Below are positions 32,063 to 42,411 of a DNA stretch of 64,000 bases, in pieces. Source of the stretch: Tuctoria greenei (Eukaryota > Streptophyta > Magnoliopsida > Poales > Poaceae). Where the stretch lies: the NCBI GenBank assembly GCA_036927565.1, contig JAYESD010000007.1, forward strand, positions 129,182,230 to 129,246,229, written 5' to 3'. The notes under the pieces were generated by a model. The model saw nothing but the letters and a program-made list of their open reading frames with translations, had not been told where the DNA came from and did no database searches. The translations under genes were made by a program, and so were the position numbers. How positions within the stretch are numbered: the first letter of the stretch is position 1; each line of letters starts with the position of its first letter.

Positions 32063-34411
32063 ATGTCAGACGTCAAGGATGTACACAAGAACTTCAACAA
32101 CGAGAAGGGTGATGATGAAAAGACCAAAAAGCTGGAGAAGCTCCTCGACGCCATCCAAGACTCTGAGGATGATGATGAGGAGATGCTTGAACTCAAAGCC
32201 TCCTACGGAAGAAAGCACTTTCCCCAAAAGGGAAGAAGAAGATTGACGACGAAAAGCAAAAGGGGAGTAGTCACACAGACTACTCCCGATATCCTTTTAA
32301 CTATGATCGTTTGAATTCTAACAATAATCATTACTTATCAATTCCTCTAGGGAAAGCACCTTTCTTCGATAGGAATGACTATTAAATGTGGAGACATAAA
32401 ATGAAAATGCATCTCATATCTCTTAACCCATGCTTGTGGCATATAATGTGTATAGGGATAGATATCCCGGATGATGATGAAGAACTGACTCCAAGCCAAG
32501 AACAAGACATTCATCAGAATGCTCAAGCTGTAGCGTGATGACTTCATCACTGAGCCGAGATGAGTTCACCAAGGTGGATGGACTCGAAATTGCCAAGAAA
32601 ATATGGGATACTCTACAAACCGCCCATGGAGGTGATTGTTATGTACGCGAAGCCAAGATTGAGATGATTGAAGGAGAATTGGGAAGATTCGCTTTAGAAG
32701 AAGATGAGTCACCACAAGACATGTACAATCGATTGAAGAATCTCATCAACAAAGTCCCAGCCTATGGCAGCAAAAAGTGGAATGATCGTGAGGTTGTGAA
32801 ATTGATTCTTAGAGCATTCATGCTTGACAATGTAACCCTTTGCTCCATGGTTAGAGAAAGCCTCGGTATCGAAAAATGACCTCAGATGAACTTCTTGGAA
32901 AGATTATCAACTTTGAAATGATGGAGAAGCAAGTCAAGCACGCCATGGAAATTGCCGATCTTACCTCGACAAAGAAGAAAGGAGTTGATTTGAAGTAAAC
33001 TTGTAAATCCATATCAAAAGAAGCTCGAGAAGCTAATGGAGAAGATGACAGCGATGATGAAAGCGGTGACATCGATAAAGAAGACATGCTCTTGTTCATG
33101 AAGAAGTTTAAGAAAATGATGAGTAGAAGACAAGGTGATAGCTCTAATGAAGGAAGACACAGAGACAAACCAAGACAAAAAATGAGGCGTTCTTTCTATA
33201 ACTGTGGAGAGTATGACCATTTCATAGTGGACTGTCCACATGAAGAAAATAAGAAGAAGACTAAGGACAACAGGCCTCAGCCAAAGAAAATGTTCAAGAA
33301 GAAGAAGCAATTTGGCCATGTGCACTTAGGGAAGTAGTGGGACTCCAATGATGAGTCCTCATCCAAAGAAGAAGAGGAGATGGCCACCATAGCCATCAAG
33401 AAGACTTCCAAGAAATCCACTCTCTTCCCAACCATGGGCGCATGGAAAGACACCAACAACACTTGTCTAATGGCCAAGGAAGGTAAAAGAAAGGTAGCAA
33501 CTAAATCTTCCTCTTCGCGTTCTTTTCCTAGTGATGGTGATAATTCTAGTAATGATGAAGATATGCTTAGGGGTTTAGACAGGAAAACTACTGCTAAGAT
33601 GAAATTTCTAATGGATAAGCTTGTTCATAAGGAGGAGCTAGTTGATCGTCAAGAAGATATGATCATCCTCCAAAAGGAAGAATATCTTAAGATAAAAAAG
33701 CTCCTTGATGTTGAAAAGGAGCGAAGTAAATCGCTGGAACTGGAGTTAGCTTCAAACAAGGAAGCTTGTTTGAAGCTAAAAGACTCAAACGTGGCTATCA
33801 AGGATGAACTTGTCAACTTAACCAAAGTTAACAAGATCCTTGAGGTACAAGTTGAGTCACTCAAGCAATGTGGTTCTTTATCCTCCTCAAGCTCACCTTC
33901 TCAACATATAAAATCTAAAACTATCATTGTTTGTACATGTGTTAAAAATGATACTAACTTGAAGGAAAAGCCAAACTTGACAAAGGACAAGCATCCTTCC
34001 CAAAGTGGCATATTTGACAAGAAGAAGGTGAAGTATGCACGCAGTGCATACTCAGTAACAAGACCTCCAAATGTCAAATATGGCATTGGTTATTCTTATG
34101 GTGAAAAGCAAAATGCTACAAGCCGCAAGAATAACAAGGAACACATTGCTTTTGCTAAGGGAAACTCTTCTCAAGTTGGAAAACAAGATAACCTGGATAA
34201 AATGAACATTGTTAACTCATATGAATAACAAGTTTTATTTAGAACATTTGATGCTTCATACGTACTTTTGAAAAGTAATCTTGGAAGTGCTTATGCCAAA
34301 TATGTTGGGCCACACCATGGGAGCACCAAGTCTCATGTGTGGGTGCCCAAATCACCCGTGACTAACCTCAAAGGGCCCAAGAAAGCTTGGGTACCTATGA
34401 CCAAGGCATAA
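32063..34411 (+). pseudogene. gag: gag of copia A, broken
   Basis: Starts MSDVKDVHKNFNNEKGDD at 32063. A UBN2/DUF4219-type Gag domain spans about 32290-32990. A zinc knuckle at about 33190-33235 reads FYNCGEYDHFIVDC: its first Cys is Phe, so it cannot bind zinc normally. A long coiled coil follows (33560-33870), then a basic part and the end AWVPMTKA with TAA at 34409-34411. Frameshifts occur near 32280 and 32860; stops near 32382, 32997, 33336 and 34226. In the family Gag builds the particle. Confidence 0.8.
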
Positions 34412-34427
34412 TTTTCTTTTGTAGGTC
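34412..34427 (+). promoter_or_regulatory. Pyrimidine-rich TGTAG|G at the gag-pol junction of copia A
   Basis: TTTTCTTTTGTAGG separates the gag stop from the pol frame. The same layout is present in D (minus strand 42411-42398) and G (61347-61361). It looks like a 3' splice site. Function is inferred. Confidence 0.4.
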
Positions 34428-37400
34428 TATTCATCCGGTGGAGCTAAATGGGTGCTAGATAGTGGATGCACCAATCACATGACCGGAGAAAGAAGAATGT
34501 TGGTGGAATATGAAGAAAATGAAGATTCAAGCGAAGGCATTTACTTTGGTGATAATAGTCAAGGAAGGGTGCTTGGTACCAGTAAAATTGCAATTTCATC
34601 ACAACATACTCTTTCTCATGTATTACACGTTGACTCCTTGGATTATAACATTTTGTCCATATCTCAATTATGTGACAAGGGTTATAATTGTTTATTCACT
34701 AATGAGGGTGTGACCGTCTCTAGAAGGAATGATAACTTGGTTGCATTCAAGGGTGTGTTAAAGGGAAAACTTTATCTAGTTGACTTCAACAAAGATAAAG
34801 CCGACACATGCTTGATTGCAAAGACCAACATGCATTAGATGTGGATAGACGGCTAGCACATGGTTGTATGAGGAATCTTCAAACACTTTTAAAAGGCGAT
34901 CACATTCGTGGTTTGAAGGATGTTGTTTTTGAGAAAGACAGGCCTTGTAGAGCGTGCCAAGCCGGGAAGCAAGTAGAAGCACTACATCCCGCGAAGAATG
35001 TCATGACTACAATAAGACCACTTGAACTCCTTCACGTGGATCTATTCGATCCAATTGCTTACATAAGCATCGACGATAATAGATATGGTTTAGTCATTGT
35101 TGATGATTTTTCTCGCTTCACGTGGGTTTTCTTTTTGCATGATAAGAAAGAAACTCAAGGAAACCTCAAGAAGTTCCTCAAGTGAGCTCAAAATGAATTC
35201 TCATTGACAGTGAAGAACATACGAAGTGACAATGGAATAGAATTCAAGAACACCCAAGTTGAGGAGTATCTAGATGAAGAAGGGATAAAGCACGAATTTT
35301 CAGCACCATACTCTCCTCAACAAAATGGAGTAGCCGAAAGGAAGAACCAAACACTCATTGAAATGGAGACGACAATGCTCGATGAATACAAGACTTCAGA
35401 CCAGTTTTGGGATGAAGCGATCAACACCGCTTGTCACACCATAAACCGACTCTATCTTCATCACCTACTCAAGAAAACCTCATATGAATTACTCACGGGT
35501 AACAAGGCGAATATTTCATATTTTCGAGTTTTTGGTTCAAAATGCTATATTCTCAACAAAAAGCCAAGGGCTTCGAAGTTCGCTTTGAAGTCTGATGAAG
35601 GTTTCCTACTTGCCTATGATTCGAACTCCTACGGTTATCGTGTCTTCAACAAGACCTTAAGACTTGTTGAAGTAGCACGTGATGTAGTGTTCGATGAAAC
35701 TAACGGCTCTCAAGAAGAGCAATTTGATCAATGTGTGATAGATCAAGAATAAGCTCCATGTCAATCATTGAGAAGAATGGCGTTGGGCGATATTCGACCA
35801 CAAGTGCCACCTCCAAATGTGAAGGAAGAAGATGAACCACAAGTGGAGGACAATGATCAAGGGGGAGCTTCCACACAAGATCAATCTCAAGATAATCAAG
35901 GTGATCAAGTCATCAATTAGGGCAACTAACTAGGGGGAGAAGAAGATGATAATCATAAAGATTTAAGACCACAAGTGCCACATACAAGAGTACATCAAAG
36001 CATCCAAAGAGATCACCCCGTCAACAACATAATTGGTGACATACAAAAGGAAGTAGTAACTCGATCTCATATAACTAATTTATGTGAACACTATTCTTTT
36101 GTATCCTCTTTGGAACCACAAAGGGTTGCAGATGCATTAAAAGATTTGGATTGGGTGATGGCGATGCAAGAAGAATTGAACAACTTCAAAAGAAACGAAG
36201 TGTGGGAGCTTGTTGAAAGACCCAAGTCCAACATCGTTTGCACTAAACAATCAAGACGAACATGGAGTTGTAACAAGGAACAAGGCACGACTTGTGGCCA
36301 AAGGGTACTCACAAGTCGAAGGTTTGGATTTTGTTGAGACTTTTGCTCTTTTAGCTAGGCTTGAATCGATTCGTATATTACTTGCATATGCTACTCACCA
36401 TGATGTCAAGCTTTATCAAATGGACGTGAAAAGTGCCTTCCTCAACGGACCAATCAAGGAGGAGGTGTACATGGAGCAACCACCCCGTTTTGAAGATCAA
36501 GAGTACCCCGACCATGTGTACAAGCTGCATAAGGCTCTCTATGGCCTCAAACAAGCTCCTAGAGCTTGGTATGAGTGCCTTAGAGATTTTTTTATTGAAA
36601 ATGGCTTCAACATCAGTAAAGCTGATTGCACTTTGTTTACTAAACACTTTGATGATGATCTCTTCATTTGTCAAATCTATGTTGATGATATTATATTTGG
36701 TTCAACTAACAAATCTTTTTGTCAAGAATTTAGTAAGAATATGACAGATAGATTCGAGATGTCCATGATGGGAGAGTTGAGATACTTTTTGGGATTCTAA
36801 GTGAAGCAACAAAAGGACGGGACATTCATAAGCCAAACAAAGTACACTCAAGACATTATCAAGAAGTTTAGAGTGGACAAAACAAAGCCCATAAAGACTC
36901 CCATGGCGACAAATGGACACTTGGATCTCAGTGAAGACGGATCAAACATGGATCAAAAGGTATATCGCTATATGATTGGATCCTTACTTTAGTTATGTGC
37001 ATCTAGGTCTGATATCATGTTGAGTATAGGTTTGTGTGCAAGATTTCAAGCCAATCGTAAGGAATGTCATTTGACAACCGTAAAAGGGATCTTGCGATAT
37101 TTAGTTCATACACCCAACCTAGGCCTTTGGTATCCCAAAGGTTCAAAATTAAATCTCATTGGATACTCCGATGCAGATTATATCGGATGCAAGGTAGATA
37201 GAAAAGTACCTCCGGTACTTGCCGATTCCTACGTAGATCCCTAGTTTCTTGGTCCTCCAAGAAACAAAATTCCAGTGCATTATCCACAGTCGAAGTGGAG
37301 TATGTTGCATTCGGGAGTTGTTGTGCACAAATCCTTTGGATGCGACAAACTCTAAGGGATTACAGTTACAATAGGAGCAGTATTCCACACCTTTGTGATA

Positions 37401-37617
37401 ACGAGAGTGCCATTAAAATTGTCCATAACCCTATTGAGCACTCTAGAACCAAACACATAGACATACGACATCACTTTTGTGAGATCATTCAATGAAATGA
37501 GACATAGCCATTTCCAATGTCAACACTAAAAAACAACTAGCCAATATCTTTACCAAGCCACTTGATGAAAAACGCTTTTTGTGAGCTCCGAAATGAACTA
37601 AATATCCTTGATGCTCG
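34425..37617 (+). pseudogene. pol: pol of copia A, broken
   Basis: Domains in order: aspartic protease with WVLDSGCTNHMTG (about 34450-34490), GAG-pre-integrase with CRACQAGKQ (about 34950), integrase core with HVDLFDP, RSDNGIEF and NGVAERKNQ as the D, D and E positions (35030-35345), RT with YQMDVKSAFLNG and YVDDIIFGS (36413-36706), and RNase H with GYSDADYIGC and SRTKHIDIRHHF (37155-37475). Stops include TGA at 35183-35185 and TAA at 36798-36800; both look like single C-to-T changes. Frameshifts lie near 34830, 36240 and 37210. The element cannot encode its own enzymes. Confidence 0.88.
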
Positions 37618-38362
37618 GAACGTGGCTTGAAAACTTGCATACCTGTATGCCATCTTCAAAATCATGTTGATTGCATTGAAGAATCATCTCTCTATATCTT
37701 TCTCTGAAAACTATGTTAATTACTTGATCATGGTGAATTATGGTCATAGCTTGATTGTTGTATGTTTATTGATCATATTCATCAAGACTATTTGTGTGTT
37801 TTTGCCCCCATTTTCTTTTTAAGCACATTTGAATATATACAAAAACTCTATATATTCTTCTGTCCAAGTGACCATGGACTAGTCCGTGGTTACCCCGGAC
37901 TAGTCCGCACACTTCAAACTAGTCCGCTGAGTTTTCCGGTACTCTGGACTAGTCCGTGGTCGGACTGGACTAGTCTTAGGTCGTAGAATTAGGTCGAGAG
38001 AAACAGCTCTATCTTTGTTTTTGGTGCAACTCTGTCATGCTTTTGAACTTATAAAACTTTAATTATGCTCTCTCATGCTTTTGGATATGAATTTGTGGTA
38101 ATACTTTGTTATGATCTATGTTTATGCTCTGAAATTGATATACATACTTGATAATCTTGATGTTGTTATGATTATGCCATTTACCTCATTCACATCATGA
38201 TTATTGCTCACACACACATAGTTTTGCACCCCACCATAAAGAATGCACATATGTCCTATGTCTACATTGCCTATTTTGTTCCAAGCACATATGTGCACAC
38301 TTTATGAAAATCTGAATTTTTATCATATTTGTGTAAATCTCAATTGGTTGTCATCAATCACC
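37618..38362. other. 3' untranslated region of copia A with palindromes
   Basis: No ORF of note. CGGACTAGTCCG-type palindromes lie at 37868-37985, outside the LTRs. The stretch ends at the polypurine tract. Confidence 0.6.
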
Positions 38363-38376
38363 AAAAAGGGGGAGAT
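38363..38376 (+). promoter_or_regulatory. Polypurine tract of copia A
   Basis: AAAAAGGGGGAGAT lies directly before the 3' LTR start TGAAAG. Confidence 0.85.
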
Positions 38377-39915
38377 TGAAAGTGCATCTAGGCATCCCTT
38401 GTGGGTTTTGGTTGATTTATGACAAACAAATGAGATCCTAACAAAATTGTTGAGATGAGCGCAGGTTTTAAAGAAATTAGGAGGAAAGCTCAAAAAGAAA
38501 GGAGAATGAGGAATCAAAAGGAAAAGAGCTCAAGAGGTGAAAAGAATAGTTTATTTTGTATGAGTGTGTAGGAGAACCACACCCCAAGAGCTCAAGCAAA
38601 AGAGATCTCACTCACTACACAAAAATCTGCATTTACGGACTAGTCCGATGTCTACCGGACTAGTCTGATATCTCTCTGACTAAGATTGGACTAGTCCCCC
38701 CTATTGCGGACTAGTCCTCAGTACTTCACATTTGCACAAAAACGGACAAGTCCGATATCCATCAAACTAGTCCGATAATCTTCTGACTAAAATCAGACAA
38801 GTCCTCCAAGTTCGGACTTGTCCTTAGCGCCACAATTTGTCATGACACCGGACAAGTCCGATATCCATTGGACTAGTCCGAAAACTCTCTGACTAAAATC
38901 GGACAAGTCCTCCAAGTGCGGACTTGTCCTCAACTCTACATGAGATTCACCACACCAGACTAGGCCGATATGTGCGGGACTAGTCCGAACACTTCTAGTG
39001 CCCAGGTCGGACTAGTCCATACATTTACGGACATGTCTAATATCTCTGAACACTTAGGGTTTTCCACACGCCGCACGCCGGACTAGTTCGGAGTCCACCA
39101 CAGACTAGTCCGGACATCGCAAACCCTAACGGTAACTTTTGAAAACCCTAGTATAAATGGAGGTGTACGACCCTACAACCATCACTCATGACTCCCTACA
39201 CCGTCACACCTCCCAAGAGCCCAAAATACACATCTCTCCACACATTCTAACCCTAAAAGCAAAAAATCTTTGAGGATTAGCAACTGATCAAAGGAGAGAC
39301 TTGTTCCACATGATCTTGAGCTCCTGGGTTTTAATTTCTCGCACACTCTTGTTGTTTATTGTATATCCTTGGAGTGTGTTTGGTGGTGTTCTTCATTGTA
39401 ATTCTTGGGGAGACCTTAACTTGTGAGAAGGCCCCTTGAACACGTAATTTGCCCTTTGTGGTTAGTGGAAGAGAATCGACCTCCGTGGCGATTCGATGAG
39501 GGTAAGGTTGGTGAAGACCCGGTCCTTCATGGACTCCTCAACGTGGATGTAGATTTCTTTCGTGGAATCGAACCACGGGATAAAATCTTGTCTCGCACAT
39601 CTTTGTTTTACTTTTCATCATAACCTAGGTTTTGTCTAATATTGTGAAATTCACCTTGAAACATTGTATCATACTTGATCATTGCAATATACAGGTTCAT
39701 TGGTTCAATAAACTTTACATGTAATCTGATTTCTGCTGCATAGTGTGCTATATGAAGACTTGTCAATTTACTTCGATCTTTTAGTCCGCGCACATCGGAC
39801 TAGTCCGCACAATACCGAACTAGTTCGGCCTCCCTGTATTTGATCCATCTGTTAAGTGTTCTAGGGTCCGACAAAAGTTCAAAAAGCCTATTCAACCCCC
39901 TCTAGGCTACATTCA
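38377..39915 (+). repeat. 3' LTR of copia A
   Basis: Nearly the same as 30495-32011, with scattered substitutions and a 22-bp size difference. It carries the same palindrome array (38636-39120) plus two palindromes near its 3' end (39797-39830). It ends GGCTACATTCA, followed by the GAGTG duplication. Confidence 0.92.
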
Positions 39916-39920
39916 GAGTG

Positions 39921-40334
39921 AAGAGAAGGGTCGGGCCTGACAGTTGGGGTTTAAGTCCCCAAAGACCCAGACTAGTCTCGTGGTGATACCGGACAAGTCC
40001 GGTGGCCGGACAGGTCTTGGCTTCTTTGGCAGTCCGTACAAGTCTGGTGACAGGCCGGACTAGTCCGGTTTGGACTTGTCAGAGCCAGTTCGGACTTGTC
40101 TAGGTGTTCGGACTTGTCCGGCCCTGAGGGCGGACTAGTCCGGTCCTAGACATCAAATTCTCATATATATTGAGATATTTGCAAGGAATGATCAATAATG
40201 ACTAAGTTTTCAAAAATATTCTCAATGAATATAGCTAGTAAAGCACACAAACAATCATAAAATGACCATGATTCAAAGAGACAATAATCAAAAATAGTTT
40301 GATCAAAAATTGAGGGAGGCAAGTTCTCAAAACC
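39921..40334. other. Spacer of copia D between pol and the extra ORF (right part) with palindromes
   Basis: About nine CGGACTAGTCCG-type palindromes lie at 39965-40150, in internal DNA of D rather than in an LTR. No ORF of note. Confidence 0.65.
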
Positions 40335-42398
40335 ATGCGTAATTTTGAAGAGAATAAACAATTAACAATCAGATGTCCGTCATTTCAAGCTACATTTCGG
40401 GAATCAAGGATATCTAACTTATTCCTAAGTTCTCAAAAGTGTTTTTCATCTAGTGGCTTGGTGAATATATCGGTTAGTTGTTTTTCGGTTCTCACACATG
40501 AAATGACAATACCACCCTTTATTGAATGGTCTCTCAAGAAGTGGTATCAAATGTCAATGTGTTTGGTCCTAGAGTGTTCGACGGGGTTATTGGCAATCTT
40601 AATGGCACTCTCATTGTCGCATAGGAGTGGAATATGGTTCATATGGAGACCGTAGTCCCTTAGAGTTTGTCGCATCTAAAGAAGTTGCGCACAACAACTT
40701 CCGGCTACGACATACTCCGCTTCGCTGTAGATAGGGCAATAGAATTTTGTTTCTTGGATGACCATGACGCTAGAGACCTACCCAAGAATTGGCAAGTCCC
40801 GAAGGTACTTTTCCTATCAACCTTGCATCTGGCATAATCCGCATCAGATTATCCGATGAGAATGAACTAGGACCCTTTAGGATACCACAACCCTAGGTTA
40901 GGTGTATGAACTAAATAGCGCAAGATTCTCTTTACAGCTGTCAAGTGACACTCCTTAGGGGTGGCTTGAAATCTCGCACACATGCATACACTTAACATAA
41001 TATCGAGCCTAGATGAACAAAGGTAAAATAGGGATCCAATCATGGAGCGGTATACCTTTTGATCCACGTTAAGGCTGTCTTGGTTGAGGTCGAGATGTCC
41101 GTTTGTCATCCATGTTCTTAGTAAAGAGTGTATAGTTGGCCTTTCCTATCCTAAATCCATTGGCAATGAGAAAATCTATAAGACACTCATACCAAGCTCT
41201 AGGAGCTTGTTTGAGGCCGTAGAGAGCTTTATGAAGCTTAAAGACATGGTTGGGATAGTTATCATCATCGAAGTCGGGCGGTTGCTCCACATACACCTCC
41301 TCCTTGATCGAACCTTGAGGAAGGCACTTTTTACATCAATTTGATACAACTTGAAATCGTTGTGAGTTGCATAGGCCAATAATATGCGAATAGATTCAAG
41401 CCTAGCTACGGGAGCAAAAGTTTCATAGAAATCCATCAAGCATTGTTTTTGACATCTCTATACGAGTTTGATTCTTCCTTTCGGCTACCCCATTTTGTTC
41501 GGGTGATTAGGGTGCCTAAAACTCATGCTTGATGCCATCCTCATCCAAGTACTCTTCTACTTGGGTGTTCTTGAATTCGGTCCCGTTGTCGCTTCTTGTC
41601 TTCTTGATTCTCAAGGAGAACTCATTTTGAGCTCTCCTCAAGAAACTTTTGAGGACACCTTTAGATTCACCTTTGTCATGCAAGAAAAACACCCAAGTGA
41701 AGCTGGAAAAGTCATCAACAATAACTAAACCATATTTGTTACTGCCAATGCTTATGTAAGAAATGGGACCGAAAAGGTCCATGTGAATCATCTCCAATGG
41801 TCATGTTGTCATCATCACATTCTTGGCAGGATGAGCTGCTCTGACTTGTTTCCCAGCTTGGCACGCGCTACAAGGCCTATCTTTATCAAAAACAACATTA
41901 TTAAGACCTCGAACATGATTGCCTTTTAGAAGTTTTTGAAGATTCCTTATACCAACCTGGGCTAGCCTACGTGCCACAACCACCCCATGTTGGTTTTTGC
42001 CATCAAGCATGTGTCCATTAGAGTCTTATCCGCGGTGAAGTCCATGAGATAAAGCTTTCCCTTAAGCACACCCTTTAAGGCAATTGAGTTATTAAATCTT
42101 CTAGTGACAATCACGCCCTCGTTGGTGTACTGTAATTATAACCTTTTGCACATAATTGAGATATGGATAAAAGATTATAATCGAGAGACTCAACATGCAT
42201 AACATGAGAAATATTGTGTTGTGGAGAATGGAGATTTTACCCATACCTAGTACCTTCTCTTGGCTATTGTCACCAAAGTAGATACCTTGACTTGTATCAT
42301 TGTTTCCTTCATACTCCACAAACATCCTCCTCGCTCTGGTCAAGTGGTTGGTGCATCCACTATCTAAGCACCCATTTTGTACCACAAGAGGCGCAAGC
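40335..42398 (-). pseudogene. pol: pol of copia D, broken and internally deleted
   Basis: Minus-strand pieces: protease with CLDSGCTNHLTRARRMF (42380-42300), GAG-pre-integrase (42010-41801) with CSACQAGKQ, integrase core (41797-41460) with HMDLFGP and RSDNGTEFKN, then directly the RT part with DFYETFAPVARLES (41434-41390) and YGLKQAPRAWYECL (41215-41170), and RNase H pieces to 40335. The stretch between integrase and RT that spans about 0.95 kb in copia A is absent: the frame jumps near 41441. One extra T in the protease active-site region also shifts the frame. The gene is dead. Confidence 0.82.
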
Positions 42399-42411
42399 CT
42401 ACAAAACGAGT

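Larger units (their letters stand above)
30495..39915 (+). mobile_element. Complete SIRE/Maximus-type copia element A, decayed
   Basis: Two LTRs (30495-32011, 38377-39915), a Met-type primer-binding site (32012-32026), gag, pol in the order protease-integrase-RT-RNase H, polypurine tract (38363-38376) and perfect GAGTG duplications. The element is 9421 bp. The LTRs differ at about nine places in the first 240 bp, so it is not recent. Both gag and pol carry stops and frameshifts. Unlike D it has no extra ORF after pol; about 750 bp of non-coding DNA follow. Confidence 0.92.
30490..39920. repeat. Target-site duplication GAGTG around copia A
   Basis: GAGTG occurs at 30490-30494 and 39916-39920, immediately outside the two LTRs. 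The perfect match shows a complete insertion. Confidence 0.9.
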
